Positions 1 through 14,100 of a stretch of DNA of 38,503 nt are shown in pieces. Source of the DNA: a virus. Made by a program: the position numbers and the translations under genes. The first letter of the stretch is position 1. Each line of letters opens with the position of its first letter. The stretch covers positions 1 through 38,503 of IMG/VR virus record IMGVR_UViG_3300025138_000110, one strand, 5' to 3'. A model generated the notes under the pieces. It searched no databases. It was not told the origin of the DNA and worked only from the letters and a program-made list of their open reading frames with translations.

Positions 1-1450
1 CTCCTGATGTTGCACCTGTTAATGCACCACTGCCATTTAATGAAGCAGTACCGTCTGTTAATGATCCACCGCTTACAGTTCCTGATGCTGTAACTGATGT
101 TACGCCTGTTAATGCACCTGAACTCATTGTAGCAGTTCCGTCACTAACTCCTGAACTACCTGTTAATAAAGTAGTAAATGTCTTAGCACCTGCAATTGAA
201 GCCTGTGTTCCTGTTGTTCTTACAACGTTAGTTGAACTAACTGCTGATGCAATTTCTGTATCTACATACGTCTTATTAGTAATATGTGTTCCTGCACTTG
301 GTGTTGTACTAACTATTGCAGTTCCACTTAATGTTGCGTTTAAGGCAAATAAGTTTTCTACTGGTGCAACTGATGTACCAAAGTTTTGAGTACCTGCACC
401 AAAAGTCATGTCTCCGCTTACGTCTACGTTTACAAAATAAGCATCTTGGAATCTGTTACTTGATGTTCCAATATCAACTGCTGAGCCATTTGCAAAAATA
501 CCACTACCTGTTGAGCCACCTGGGCCAACGTTTAATGCATCTAAATATGCATAACTAAATCTTGTTCCTGTTAAACCTACTGTATAAGCACCGTCGGTAT
601 CTGGAACAACATTTGTATTGTTTCTAAATAAATCTTTACCTGCTATTCTACCTGCCGCTGTGGCTACTGGAGACGGATCAGTTAAATCAACTGCATAAGC
701 AATATTGGCCAATGATGCTGTATCTGATCTTGCATTTGGATTGTTTGTATATTCACTTCTAAGTGTTATACCTGATTTAATTGTTGTGCCAAGTCCACTT
801 GCACCGTTAAGTTCTGCATAATGAGGATCTGATGAATCTACAGCAAATTCGGCATGGTCACTGAACATAGCCATAATAGATGAATTGCCATCACCGTAAT
901 CATTATGTCCTGGGTTGTCACTACCGTTACTATAATATTTTACAGCAACAACAGGAACAATTTTAGATCCTGAAGTCTTTAAAAATAGTGTATCTAACTT
1001 AGCACCATATATACTTGAACTACCAGTCATAACATTACCAGTATAAATGTCTGTTATTGTACCACCTGGTATGACTGCTGACTTAAATGATGAGTTAGCA
1101 TAAACTTTTAGTTCATCATCTTTTGTATCAAAGTACATAGTACCTTCTGTGAGGTTTGTACTAATTGCTGTGCTTTTAACTTCTACTGCACTACTTCTTT
1201 CCCAATCAGAACCATTATAAATTCTTAGTGTGCTATCAGTCTTATTGAACCAAACTTGCCCGGTAAGTGGCGTTGAAGGAGCAGTAGTATGAGCAAAATT
1301 CTCTAAATGCTTGATTGTGTTTTCTGCAATGAATTCGCCGTAATTTGTAGTATTACGTCCTATTAATGTTAGACTTGACGTCGAGTCAATTGCACCGTCT
1401 GCCACGGATGCAAATACTGTACCGTCTGTCTTATTTACTGTATATGCCAC
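1..1450 (-). CDS. Tail fibre-like structural protein, 3' end cut by window edge
   Basis: The minus-strand frame is open from a GTG at 1448-1450 to the window edge, giving 483 visible codons. A good ribosome site (GGAG, 1458-1461) lies 7 bases before the GTG, which decides the start. The N-terminal part contains a segment near residues 55-80 (TGQVWFNKTDSTLRIYNGSDW-like) of the kind seen in marine T4-like phage virion proteins, where it often precedes fibre shafts. After about residue 350 the protein turns Gly/Ser/Thr/Ala-rich and contains near-repeats (DGTA..SGALTG.TS), as expected for a trimeric fibre shaft. A conserved-looking TNKTYVD segment precedes these. It is the last visible gene of the minus-strand tail block and follows the 1462-2055 gene by 11 bases, so it is probably co-transcribed with it. 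The receptor-binding end is not in the window. Role inferred from composition and position. Confidence 0.65.
   Translation of the reverse strand, partial: MAYTVNKTDGTVFASVADGAIDSTSSLTLIGRNTTNYGEFIAENTIKHLENFAHTTAPSTPLTGQVWFNKTDSTLRIYNGSDWERSSAVEVKSTAISTNLTEGTMYFDTKDDELKVYANSSFKSAVIPGGTITDIYTGNVMTGSSSIYGAKLDTLFLKTSGSKIVPVVAVKYYSNGSDNPGHNDYGDGNSSIMAMFSDHAEFAVDSSDPHYAELNGASGLGTTIKSGITLRSEYTNNPNARSDTASLANIAYAVDLTDPSPVATAAGRIAGKDLFRNNTNVVPDTDGAYTVGLTGTRFSYAYLDALNVGPGGSTGSGIFANGSAVDIGTSSNRFQDAYFVNVDVSGDMTFGAGTQNFGTSVAPVENLFALNATLSGTAIVSTTPSAGTHITNKTYVDTEIASAVSSTNVVRTTGTQASIAGAKTFTTLLTGSSGVSDGTATMSSGALTGVTSVTASGTVSGGSLTDGTASLNGSGALTGATSG
2..185 (-). repeat. Imperfect coding repeats in the fibre shaft
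   Basis: Within the fibre-like gene the translated unit DGTA-[T/S]-[M/L]-x-(G)SGALTG-[V/A]-TS occurs twice, about 30 residues apart, with intervening TASGTVSGGSLT-type sequence. The DNA shows the same repetition (acctgttaatgcacc-like blocks at about 15 and 107). This is a beta-rich shaft pattern; the array probably continues beyond the window. Confidence 0.6.
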
Positions 1451-1461
1451 TTGTTATCTCC

Positions 1462-2055
1462 TTAACTTAATTGTATTCTTACCGTATATACAATTTCTAT
1501 AATTCTGTTTTGACTCTTTTGCACTGGGTGGAAAATGACGTGTGTCAACATTGTTGCATCGTCTATATCTGTTGCGTTAGTAAATAATCCTAACTCATCA
1601 AAAACGTAATCTCCCTCGTTGTCTGTGCTAGTGTCGAATAATTCTTGCCCACTGGGTTCGTTGTAAGCAAGAGTTGATGTAATTTTTAAATCACTGTAAG
1701 ATGCACCTTGAATAACTTCTATTTTATTACTGTCATCTTGTGTTGTAAAACTTTTTTGGTATGTTCTATTGTAAAGCGATCCTGACGCATCATACGATTC
1801 ACTTACTCTAGGATTTTTATATATTACTTTTCCTGAAGTATCAACAGTAGAACCACCACTACCATATGCAATAAAGTTTATGTATTCGTTATCTGCATTC
1901 TTTAAAGCAAGAGCAACTACTCTAGCCATGTTACCATAGTGGATAGCATTCCTTTTATTAACAAGTTCCTCACCGGATTCCTTGTCTGTAATTAGGATAT
2001 GTCCGCTGACGTTTAAACCAGCCTCATCGACTATTCCATCATTGTCTTTTTTCAT
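1462..2055 (-). CDS. Small virion structural protein, probable tail/fibre attachment
   Basis: The frame encodes 197 residues from the ATG at 2053-2055. Longer in-frame starts exist (GTG at 2091, ATG at 2073), but the AAGAAGAG ribosome site sits about 7 bases before the 2055 ATG, and the upstream GTG overlaps a late promoter octamer, so 2055 is preferred. The N-terminus has a GHILITDKESGEELVNKRNAIHYGN stretch (residues about 17-40) resembling a family found next to tail fibre genes in marine T4-like phages; the C-terminus ends in beta-strand-like hydrophobic/polar alternation (IIEIVYTVRIQLS). No enzymatic motif, signal peptide or membrane segment is visible. It lies between the giant structural protein and the fibre-like gene and has its own late promoter, so a role in connecting fibre to baseplate is a reasonable inference, not shown directly. 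Confidence 0.6.
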   Translation of the reverse strand: MKKDNDGIVDEAGLNVSGHILITDKESGEELVNKRNAIHYGNMARVVALALKNADNEYINFIAYGSGGSTVDTSGKVIYKNPRVSESYDASGSLYNRTYQKSFTTQDDSNKIEVIQGASYSDLKITSTLAYNEPSGQELFDTSTDNEGDYVFDELGLFTNATDIDDATMLTHVIFHPVQKSQNRIIEIVYTVRIQLS

Positions 2056-2081
2056 ATCATTCTCTTCTTGCATATTGTAAC

Positions 2082-2089
2082 TATTTATC
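2082..2089 (-). promoter_or_regulatory. T4-like late promoter octamer GATAAATA
   Basis: The minus strand reads GATAAATA here, one base different from the T4 late consensus TATAAATA recognised by gp55. Transcription would start near 2076, giving a leader of about 20 bases that contains the AAGAAGAG ribosome site of the 1462-2055 gene. It lies in the 65-base gap after the giant gene. Confidence 0.6.
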
Positions 2090-2120
2090 ACTTTTCATTA
2101 TAAGATGTTTTAAACTTCGC

Positions 2121-5100
2121 TTATACACCATCCCATGGATCAGCATCAAAGCCTCTTACGTCAAATCCTACTGCGGATGATGAATCACCTTGTAAGAATG
2201 CACCAATAGTAACTGTTGTTGACCTATTTGTAATATCAGTAAGTCCTTGCGTGGTGCCGTCTTCTTTTAACCATACCTGGCTTCTTGGATCTCTATCTCC
2301 AAATCCTGCTGTTCCTGGATCGTCAAACACCTCTGTTTTTGCTCCTGAAACAACTGCAACACCCTGTATATGTGTTTGTATGGTTGTTCCTCTTGTTCCT
2401 CTTGTTAAAGACTTAATAGTATTGCCTACAATTAACCTGTATTCAACTCTTTCTGTGCCATCTACCCATGCAACTCCTACTTTACCTGGAGCAGGTTTAG
2501 GAAGTTTACTTGCATCTGCAACATGTATTTCATCATCAAATATATTAAACTTCTCAGTGGTTGTTGTTGCTTTGGAACCGTCTCTTAATACTCTTAAATA
2601 TTCTTCTCCACCGAACATATCATGATGCACAATGTATTCAACTTCTGTAGAGTTTGGTCCTTTTTGGAACGTAACATTTGCCGCTGTTGTTAAATTAGTT
2701 GCTGTTAGTCCTGGTATAGTAATTGTAAATGATGTTGAAGAAGCATTTGCAACTGTAAAGTTACCAACTATTTTTGTATCGCTACCGCTGTTTGTGATAG
2801 CAACTGTTTCACCGTTATTTAATAAGTTTATACCAACTTCATTGTTGATTGTTAATGTTGTTGTATTGCTTCTAGTAAAGTTTGCTGTAGTATACGGGCC
2901 AACTGTAATAGCACTAACAATTTGATTGTTGGCATCATAGGCATATGGAGATGTAGTAATATCAAATACTAAGTTTTCTAATGGTGATAACAATACCAAT
3001 TCTTCTGGTCTTTCTTCACCATATAGCACTCTCTGGAATGTTACACCATCAAATCCTTCTACAGTTTCATTATTTTTTCTATAAGTTACATTACCTGTAA
3101 ATGTTCCTATATAATTGTTTACTTCGATGCTACTATCAAAAGCACCACCTATATTATTAATATCGTCGAAGCCTGCTGAATCCCAACCAAATGCTGTTTC
3201 ATACATGTCCTTACCAAAACTACTACCTGAAGTTTTTGTAAATACGTTTGCATCTAATTCTGTGCCTCTGAATCCGCCGCCTACTTTTGTTTTTACTAGT
3301 CCTAATGTTTTAACTAATGCTCCACTATTAACTGCCGCAAACATATTTGTAGCATCTTGTGTGTAACTTACATTTGAACTTGCACCTGCACCAAAATAAG
3401 TATTAATATCTTTTACAAATTGTGTTCTAACTTCTTGATCATACTTAAATATTCTTGCTGATGATGTAAAGTTTGCAGTTGATTGAACCGTTGCATTTGA
3501 TGTTATGTTGAGTAATACAATATTATCTGCTATTAGTTTACTGTAACTATGCAATGCTATATTACTATTAGTACCTAGCAATCTCCAATCAACTCTATCA
3601 AATACTAATTTAACTTTTCCTGATCTAACAATAGTATTAGACAATGCATAATTATTATACCAATTCATATAATCAGTATCTGTAGACATTATTGTTTGGT
3701 CATTAGCATTACCTGGATCAAGTATTCTAACTTTACCTACAACTGGATCTGGATAAGGAGGTTTATCAAAGTCATTAATCATTTGACCAGTAATATATTC
3801 TATTGGTGTTTTCTTACCGTCTTTGTATTCTCTAATTTTTGCAGTATAGCCTTTTGCTTCTTCCATGTAGTCTAATACAGGACTAAAGTTATCCGGACTA
3901 AAGTCTATTCTTGTGTTTAAATCTTCTTCTTCCTTTTCAACATACAAGTAACTTGTTTTGAATGCCCAATCTAATTGTTTTTGTTCACCATAAGCATACT
4001 TTAACATATCAAAGAAGAACGTATTCCAATACTCTGTTCCTGCAAATATTGTATCTCTTAATAATACAAGGAATGCTCTTAGTTCTACTTGTAATGTTTC
4101 ATTATTAGTATCTGTATAAATTTCTTTTTTAATTCTTACAGTTTCATTTTCTATTGCAATTTTTGTAAATTTAACATTTTTAGCATTCCATTTCCAAAGT
4201 TGGAATCTATCTGTTGCTGAACCTCTTACCATTACAACTGCACCGTCTGGTAATCCGCTTTGTTTTAATGACTCTAGTTCTTTCTCACTTTGAACATTCA
4301 TTATTGCTTTTTCTTGTGAGGTGTATCTAATTTTCTTATTATTAGAATTGTCTATTCGATCAACTGCATACCAATTAGTATCTATAACATAAGTTCTAGT
4401 TGGCATAGAAGTTGCCCAGTTAGGACTTAAAGATTTAATTTTTTCATTTGCAAGTATTTCATTTAATACTTCTCTCATTACCCTTCTTGCTTCTGCAGGA
4501 TATTTAAATAATGTTTGTCTTGGTCTAAATTTAGTACCGTATTTTTCTGCTTCACTTAGTTTGCTATTAGGAACTTCTTCGCTTAATGCATTAACTTCGC
4601 ATAAACTATCAATAAGTTTGTTACTAATGTCGCCTGGTACTGTGCTGTTATTATCGCCTTCGCGTAATAGTTTCCAAGAGTTGTGTTTTAATCCTAAAGG
4701 ATTAAGATTTCTACTAATATTAATTTGTAGTATGTCATCTTCTTCTCTTAAAGAACTTCCTAAGTTACCTGCAACAACTGATGTGTTACTTACAAATGAT
4801 AAAGTATGTAGACCTTGTCCTATAGGATCTGACAAGTATCTAGCAAGTTCTACTGTTGTAAACTTCCTATTATTTTGTATTCCTGCATACCCTGTAATTT
4901 CTTCTTTGTTTTGTATCCAGTAATAGTAATAAGTTTTAAAATCACCTGAGTATGAATCGTATTTTACATCTGTAATGTAATGTGATCCGTTTCTAGGAGT
5001 TCCTGTTCCTGTATACTCTATTGGTAATTGCTGTGACTCACACCATTCGTAAAGTGTAATACCACTGCCCGGCATTGCTTTACCCCAATCTAGCCATCGT

Positions 5101-8100
5101 TGTCTGTTTGACCCTTGCTCGTACCACTTGTATCTAACTGTTGATGTATCCCACCAAACTTGTCCTACATTGTCTTTACCAAAACTTGACCTTGCAATAT
5201 TGTATGCAACTGGATCATTTTCGCCTACGTATTCTATTTCTGCTTCTATAAATGCTGGAATAACTCCTTTGAAAGGATCCCATAAATGATAATCCATTTC
5301 TTTTGTACCTGTATCATCATCATACAGTAATGCATTCTTAACAAATTTAGAATCTACTAAGTTTGTTTGTGCATTGATTAATGTTCCGTTTTCATAGTAT
5401 GACCATTTGCCACCAACATCATCAATCCAAACATTTGCAAAATCATTTTTACTTGTTGTGCTAATGCCAGCAAATTCTACTGCCGCATTTGCAATATCTG
5501 TTTCTTTATTATATCTTAAACTTTCTAATACAGCAACTCTTGAACTTTGGCTTATGCCTCTATTAAGTCTTACTGGTCCGCCATTTTGTGCAGAACGTAA
5601 TTCGTATTGGTACAAGTCATCTGTAAATGTAACTGTTGCATTACCAAACATACTGTTAAAGTCTGCTGTAAGTGTATCAACACAAACAATTGATATTTCT
5701 TCGTCTATCTCACCTGTCTGCAATTTATATCCTTCTGCATCTACATAGTCTGAACCAGTACCTTTTACAGGATTACTTTCAGTGATTGATGTCTCATCAG
5801 TCATATACATACATAATAAATCATTATTGTATTCTCCTGCTGGTAGACCTAAGTTCTGTAGCATACCTGGAGTTACTTCGTCTAATTCTATACCATCGTA
5901 TATTGGTGATTCTATTCCTATAAATCCTATTCCGCCGTTACCATCACCGCCACCATAGCCGCCTCCGCCACTACCTGGACTGTATGTAATTGAAAGATCT
6001 TTAGGATCGTAGCCTGAGCCTATTAAACCTTGGTTCATATCGTTTGCTAAACTGAATGGAATATCCGTATCAGTAATCATATCAGGCAAACCTAATGAAC
6101 GTTTTGCGTCTCCTCTTTCAGAACAGTCAGGTATCTCTCTTGATGTTAAGAATACTCTTGCTCCTGTTCCGCCACCAAATTCTCCTCTTATAGGATCGTA
6201 CCCACCTGGGGAGTCTAGTTTTGCATTCTTTCTTAATGGATCATATTGCCCTAAACCTGAGCCTGTACCTGTGCCGTCGTCTTCATCACCAAAGTTTATA
6301 TTATCGTATTCTAATGGAATACCGTTTGTTAAATCACTTGGGAATATTTTATATACTCCTCTATCAATAACTCTTACACTTATAATTTCACCTACTGGTC
6401 TACCTTCGTTTAAATGTAATAATGAGTTACTTGCTACAACACTAATAACTTCAAACTTAGCAACTCTTTCTGGGAAGCCTTTTCCTGAACCTATTTTTGC
6501 TGTGCATGTAGCCGGTGTTGCTGTTGAAGTAGGATCTAAATCTATAACTCTAACTTTAGGTGGGTTTTCCATAGAATAACCGCTACCTCTATTTGACAAG
6601 TTGACTGAAGTTATTTGTCCGTCTTGGTTAAGATTGACTCCGCTAACTGTTGCACCTGAACCTGGAGTTGTGCCATCTCCTATATAAATTTTAACATTTG
6701 CCGCGGAACTGTAGCCTAAACCTTGTATACCTATACAAACTTCTGTAATGCCACCATGTGGACTAGGTACTGGTGTTCCGCCTACTGCTCTTAATCTGTC
6801 GCCTACTGCATACCCGTCTCCGCCTGATGTCTGTTGCTTACTAACATTAAAGAATGTTGCACCTGTAGTTGATGTACTTGATTGTGTAAAGGAAGCATTT
6901 GAACCGTCTTCTAAATATCTTGTATAATTTGCAGTAACACTACTAACACTTGAACCTGTTGGTATTCCGTTAGCATTATATGTAGTTGCTGAAACTCCGC
7001 CTGTTGGTGGAACAATAATTGCATCATTAGTTCTTGTTTCACCTGATGCAAAACTTCTAACAATATGGAAATCTAATACTTCTTTGTATGCTCCGCCTCT
7101 ACATCCATCTCTAAATGTTAGTGGTGCATTAGTACAACTTGTAATTCTAACTGCTGGTTGTTTATCTTTTGCACTCTTAGATGCTTTATATCCATTTCCT
7201 GCTTGACATAATATAGCATTCATTGTTGCGTCTACACCGCCACCTGGTATAGTAATTCTTGTTCCGTTAATAATTAATTCATCACCTGGAGTAAGATTAC
7301 CTAGGTCGCTTGTAGGTAAACAACATTGTGGTGTAGGATATGACAATGGCATATAAATTGGTTTCGATGCTCTTAACTGTCCACCTATTCTTTTCTTAGG
7401 AATAAGTTTTAATACTGGATTATTATTAAAGTCAGCATCGTCTGAATTAAATGCTCTACCGTCTACTTCTACTGGTGGTGCCATTTGGTCTACACCATCT
7501 GCAAAACCTGTTCCTGGAATATAACCTGGTAGTCCTGGGTACTGAACTAAACTAACAACATTGCCTGAACCTATGCCAGACATACTATCTAACTTATTAA
7601 TATCAAATTTGCTTGTAAATCTTTGTGTACTAGGATTCCACAGCAAGTCTAAGTTGCCCTGCATACTAGAATAAAAGTCATAACTTCTACCTCTAATAGG
7701 TCTTGGTGCTATTTCTATTGGTGCTGGTACCGGAGCACTTAGAGGAATAATTATTCCACCTGATATTCTTTGGAAACTTGTATTAACATACTTGTCTGCA
7801 CCTAATGGTGTATTGTCTGGAGTCGAAGGTTGCCATGTTTGTTTAACTTTCTTTCTGTAAACACTTGGCAAGTAATTAAAGCCACTTCCTGAAGGATTAC
7901 CAAATCCTCCAAAGTTATGCTGGAATGCATACTTGTTCCAAATGTGTGACTTAGATATACCGCCGCCATGTGTTACTTTGGTTACTGGTGCACCTGCTGG
8001 TTGAACAAATGGACTTTGATAACCTTTACCACCTGGAGTACCAGGATTACCTGAACCGTAATTTGTTTGTCCGTTGTTTGCTGGTAAGTTTGCACCACCT

Positions 8101-11100
8101 GGTGTTACACCGCTTGTTGATGCTAAACCTGTATCAGTATCACTTGGATACTCTATATAATATCTATAAACACTACTATTCTTATCAACATTTAATCTAA
8201 CAAATTCTCCCATTGTAGGATCAAAGTCAAATTCTAATACTCCACAATGCTTAACTCTACCTGAACTGCCATTTGTGAAATCTGTTAAACTGCCTACTGC
8301 GCCTGACCTTCTAGTTTGTCCATACGGGTTACCTGCCGGTCCTGCCTGATAAGAACTTGCATGGCCACTGGAACCTGTTCCGCCTGCTCTTGAGCCATAC
8401 GCATTATATCCACCTCTGCCAGGCGACGTTGTCCCAACTGCTGAACTAATTGCAGGTGCTAGTAATTCTTGCTTCTCTACGTTTGTTGCTTTTCTTATTG
8501 ATGTAAACGAAGCAGTAGTTGATAACAATCTACCACCTGTAGTTGTTTTTGTTGTTGTTTGATAAAAGTCAAATTTATCTGCCGCACTATACATATCAAA
8601 TACAACTTTAACTCTGCCTTTACATTTAAATCTGTAATGCCATGTATCGTTTACTTTCCATGTTGATGTGGACTGCTGATTCTTTTCTCTCTGTATAAAC
8701 GAACATGGTATTGGATTTGAAACTATTACGTTTGCATTACCTGGTACTGTAACATTAGCATTACCTCCACCGCCACCGGGTGGAACTGATACATTTGAAT
8801 TTGATGTTGGCGGAACTGGATCTACATAAACTGGAGGTAGGTCTGTTCCACAAGGTGTTTTAGCAGTATGTGTAACTAAAGCAGAAGGATTAATAACCAC
8901 TGCACCTGTATTAGTACCTGGTCCTTGTGCTACTGTTGATGTTGCTGGTGGAGGTGTAGTGCCTGTGCTTCCTGCAGGACCACTTCCTGTTGGTGTTAGC
9001 AAATTAGGTATCTTAACAAAAGTGTTAATGTTTGGACCTTGTGTTGCTGTAGCACCCATATTAATTAAGAAGTTTTCAGGTATAAAATGTTTTTGTCCGT
9101 TAAGATCTACTTCTCTTGCACCGCCTACCATGCCGCCAAATGTTGCTCCTGAGAACGTATTTTTAATTCCGTTTAAGAAGTAACCAGGGTGTATTGCAAC
9201 TTTACTACCTTTGGAAATACCTGTTTTCCAAGTGCTTGTTTGATTGTCTACCTTACGAGCACTATTATTATTTGTTGCATTTACTTGTTTTACAAATTGT
9301 GCTCTTGTTCTTACCCAATTTTGTTTGAGTCTATTTTTTCTAAAGTTTTGCTGTTTACCAAAATAGTTTCCTATGCCGGCAATATATGCTTTACCATATT
9401 GACCAAAGTCTACTAGTGCATTTGAACCTTTAAGAGCATCTGCATAGTTTACAATATTAAGTTCATTAGAACCAATATATGCTTTAGGGTTAGTAATAAT
9501 GTTTGGAATAACTGCTGATGGTATTCCACCAATCGCTGGTATAGTTATCGCAGGACTAAACTTATTAGGCGTTGTATTTTTCCAACCAGTTGTTAATGCT
9601 GTTCCAAGATTGTAATTAATTTTTCCTATAACTGGTGGCATTACATGACTGTGAATCTTACCAATTGGTTTATTAAGAGGCTTGAGGCCATGACCTATAC
9701 CTGGACGTGTTGGATTGATCATTAAGTTATGTTGTATATTTGTTAAGTACGGTAACTTACCAATAACTTGTTTTGGATTTATGTTGAGTCCTGGTATTGC
9801 TAAATTATTAAGCATTGGTATGGATAATGCAAAACTTCCTTCATGTACCATAAAGCCACGTTTAATTTCTTGTTGGAAATTAAAGTCTTGCACCATTGCA
9901 TCAATACTGTTTGTGTTATTAAACTTAATAGCATTATTGTTTAAGTGAACTACATCATGGTCTAATGTTGTAACAACTGGATTGTTATCTGCATTTTGAG
10001 ATATTGTTTGATGATCATATGGGAATACACCACTTGTTATAATAGTATTAGCATCTGGAATGCTTTTAACTTTATAAACAACATTATAATATCTAGGATC
10101 TATATTATGAACTGCAATTTTTTTACCTGCATATCCACTAGTGATACCATGTGCTGTTGACGTAATTTTTATTTCTGGTAATAAAACATTTCCTGTAGTA
10201 GTGGATGATGTTGCAATATGCTTTCTAGTAATTACAAAACTATTATGATTGACTGCTTCTGTTGTGTAGTATCCACTATATTCTTTTGCATTAAGTTTTA
10301 CTACTTCGTTAGAACCAATATCAATATTACTGCTACATGTTATTCTTGTTTTGCCAAAATAAGTATATGATAAACTTGCTGATGTATTTTCACTATCTGA
10401 AAGTGTAGTATTTGCCGCCATATCCTTGACTGCTTGTATACTTGTTCCGCTTTGATCTGTTTCTTTAATTTTAAATGATGTTGCTGTAAGATCACTAATA
10501 ATAAATGCATTTGCATGTAAGGCACAATTTGCATTACCTTCTGCATGTCCAAAGGAAACTGTTTCACCATTTTCTAATGTAAATGGAATAGTGTTAATTA
10601 AAATAACGTTAGCACCTGCTACTAGTGTTGTTATTGCTTCTGCTGTTGCAAATCCACTCGCCGCTGGTGTTATACTTGAAATTGGTAATAATGCTGTTGC
10701 GGTAGGGCCAATAGCACTAATTGTTTTTTCTACCATTACTGGCGGATACAAGTTTCTTAATCTAACTTGTTTGTTTTCTATTAATTCTTCGTTTGTCCAA
10801 ACAACAAATTTATCACTAAGTTCACCGTCTTTAATAATTAAATGGTAATCTAAATAGCGACCTGTGTCTGTACCTTGAATAAAGTTAGTGTCTATATAAT
10901 TAAATAAACTGTCTCCATTTTTATATAGGTATGTTGTAACATCTCCTTGCTCTTGTTCTACAAAACTAACTGTTGTATTTGCAACTTGCTTAACTTTGTA
11001 AACATTAAAGTCTCTGTTCTCTGCTATACCAACGTGTATAGTTTCATTCATATCAGGCTGGAAACGTTGTCCATCGTTAAATAAACCGCTGATGTCTGGA

Positions 11101-14100
11101 ACACTAAATGTTTGATAATCTACTGATCTTTCGTCTACATAACCTGCATTAGGTATGTCTAAATATTTAGAATCAGTAACACCAGTGAAATCAACTTTTC
11201 CTGTTGTTGGCCATAAGTTACTTTCTCTTACGCCAATTGGCTTTCTTAAGAATCTAGTTTGATCATCAATATCGATCAATATAGTTTCATCGCCTTTGAT
11301 ATCTGGAGTAATCTCGAATGTTTGAATGCTCTTAGTTCTAATTGCAATCTTATCTTTTGTAGTAGTTTTAATGCTAATCTTAGCACCTGCTATATCAGTT
11401 TTTACTGCATTTGTGAACTCAATAGTTCCTGACTCTACTAGTAAAATTATAGCACCGTTCTTAAGCGAACCTCCAGGTAATTCATTAACATTATGTATTG
11501 TTAATTGTGTTGTGGTAGATGTAAACTGTCGTTTAAAATTCGTATTAAGTAATTTACTTCCATCAACAAAAACATCTAAATGTGGATATGACACATCAAA
11601 CAATTCAATATTTTCTGATGCTAATGTTGTAGGTAATGCAATATTTACATCGCCTGTAAAAACTGTATCGGTACTTACTGTACCTGTAGAATCAGCAGGG
11701 TCAACTCTTTGTATATCTGCTGGTACTGTTGATGCACTAACAACAAAACTTATTTCGTTTCTTGAACCTGCATCATATGTATAATGCGTTGTAGGTGTTA
11801 ATGTTGTTGAATCTATTTTAGCAACTATATCATTAATTGTTGTTGCGCCTGTACCTAATGTTGCTTCGTTGCCTACTGTTGCTACACTATGTCTTTGTCT
11901 TGTTTCGTATACACCTTTAGTAATATTTAAGTTTGCCCAACTGCCGTCGCTATCACTTATTCTAAATTCTTTACCTGTTATTACAAGTTTGTATCTATTA
12001 ATAATACTACCACCGGATACTTCTTCACTCTTTACTGTGGTTGCTGTAACATTCGGTAAACTTGCATGAGCAGTAATTGTTGATGCAACTGCTACAATAT
12101 TTGATGCTGTTGAGAAGTTAAAACTAACTGTATTTGCAGGAGTTGTAAAGTTATCTGTAATAGTAACAGTTCCTAAAAGTCCTGTAACATTTGAACTGCT
12201 TAGTCTACTACCTTCTGCTGTTGGAGTTCTAAATTTTAATGTACTATCTGATAAAACAACATTACCTGCCACCACTGTAGCCGTCACAGGCTCCGTATAA
12301 CCTTTACCTTGATTAGTTATAGTAAATGTACTAAGTGACCCGTTACCTGCTAGTACGGCTGTTGCTGTTGCTTGTGAGCCGCCTTGTGCAAGTGTAATTG
12401 ATGTTGGTGTACTTATTTCTATAGTAGGTGCATTAAAATATTTGTGTTCTGGTGTTAATACATCAATCTTTTCTATAGCACCCGTTGTATCTTGCGGGAA
12501 TGCTAAAGTAATTAACTGTGGATTTTGTTTAACATCGACTTTATCTATTTTAAGTTCTATAGGCTGATCGTTTTCTAAATCTCCAAACTCACCTGTTTTA
12601 ATTGCCCATTCAGAGAATAAATTAATATTACCTTGAACAATGCTATTACTCTTAGCAAGTTTTACAATGCTGTTTGCTGTTCCTTTGCCTTGCAAGAAAC
12701 CAGTATAGAATTCAAATTGTGTATCGTCATCTATATCTAAATTATTTAAGTAGTCTCTTTCTTGATATCCAAATAACTTTCTGGAAGTATCATAAATTTG
12801 TTTCTCTACTGGTATGAATCCTAATTCATAGTATCTGCCCATTGTTTGAGCCATGTTATCTAAGTTAGGTTTTAATTCATCACCTTGTATAATATAACCT
12901 TCTGATAACAGTTTACCTTGCCAGTTTGCAGTTTTCTTACCTTTAACTTTTAATCTATTTTGTCTTTGTCCCATGACAGGATCAAAAATTGTATCATTAA
13001 ATTCTGTTTTGTTATCTAATATAAGTATGTGTTCCATTTGTTGTGTAAACAACATGCAACCATAAATTTGAGTACCTTCTGGTGCTTCAATTTGTATTTT
13101 ATTATCTGTTCTTAATATTGCACAATCTTGTGGAGTAATTGCTTTGCCAAACTGATCTAGCAATGCAAATTGATTTCTATCTACCCTGTTTATTTTTGAA
13201 ATAAACTCTTTGTCTTTTTCAAAAACAATTTTTGTAGCAAGTGGTGATAATTCTAAAACATTATTTGTTTCCCAGCCGCCTGCAACAAAAAATAAGAATT
13301 GCTTACATGCATATATCCAACCACGTTGTTCGTTTATACTTGAATCGTAATTGCTAAAATCAAAACCTTGATGTTCTTGATAATTTCCTAAGTCTATTAA
13401 AAATTGAAAAACTTCTTGATAAGTTGTAAATTCTGTGTTATAATTAACTCGTTTAACTTCGCCTGTGGTATCTAAATACCCTGTGGCTTTTATTCCACCT
13501 TCTTGTGGTAAACTAGCCAACGAGGACCATAGTGTAGACATAAATGATTCTGCACTTGGAACTAATGTAGGTGCTTGATAGAACCTATCTAAGTATTTTA
13601 CAATTACTCCTGTTGAGTAACTTATATTTGGTTGCCAGTCAGTAAAGTTAGCAGGAGTACCTGCAACTTCTTCTTGTATTGTTCTTTTAGTAAGATCAGG
13701 TGCTAATGTATCAAAGTAGCCAAAGTTTTTATCGTAGCCTTTTACTTTATATCCATCTGCTGTTTTTTCTATAATTACACCACTATAAAAGTTTCTGCTC
13801 TTATAAGGAGAATTATGTATTAGCAGATCTATATTTTCTGCTGGAATAATTAAACTGCCTGATGTTCCGGTAGGACTAAATTGGTCTGTTCTTAATATTA
13901 ATGTATCTTTATCTGTATAACCTGCAATCCTATGTCCTAATTTTATATTTAAAGTTTGAAGTTTTTTAACAAAGCCAGTTGAAATATCTAAGCCTTGGAA
14001 CTTTAACCAACTGTAAATAAATTGTGTATAACCTATATTTGTTTGCAAATCATCTGAATCTTCTGTACTAACACCATGAACTTTGAAATCTGTATTTGCT

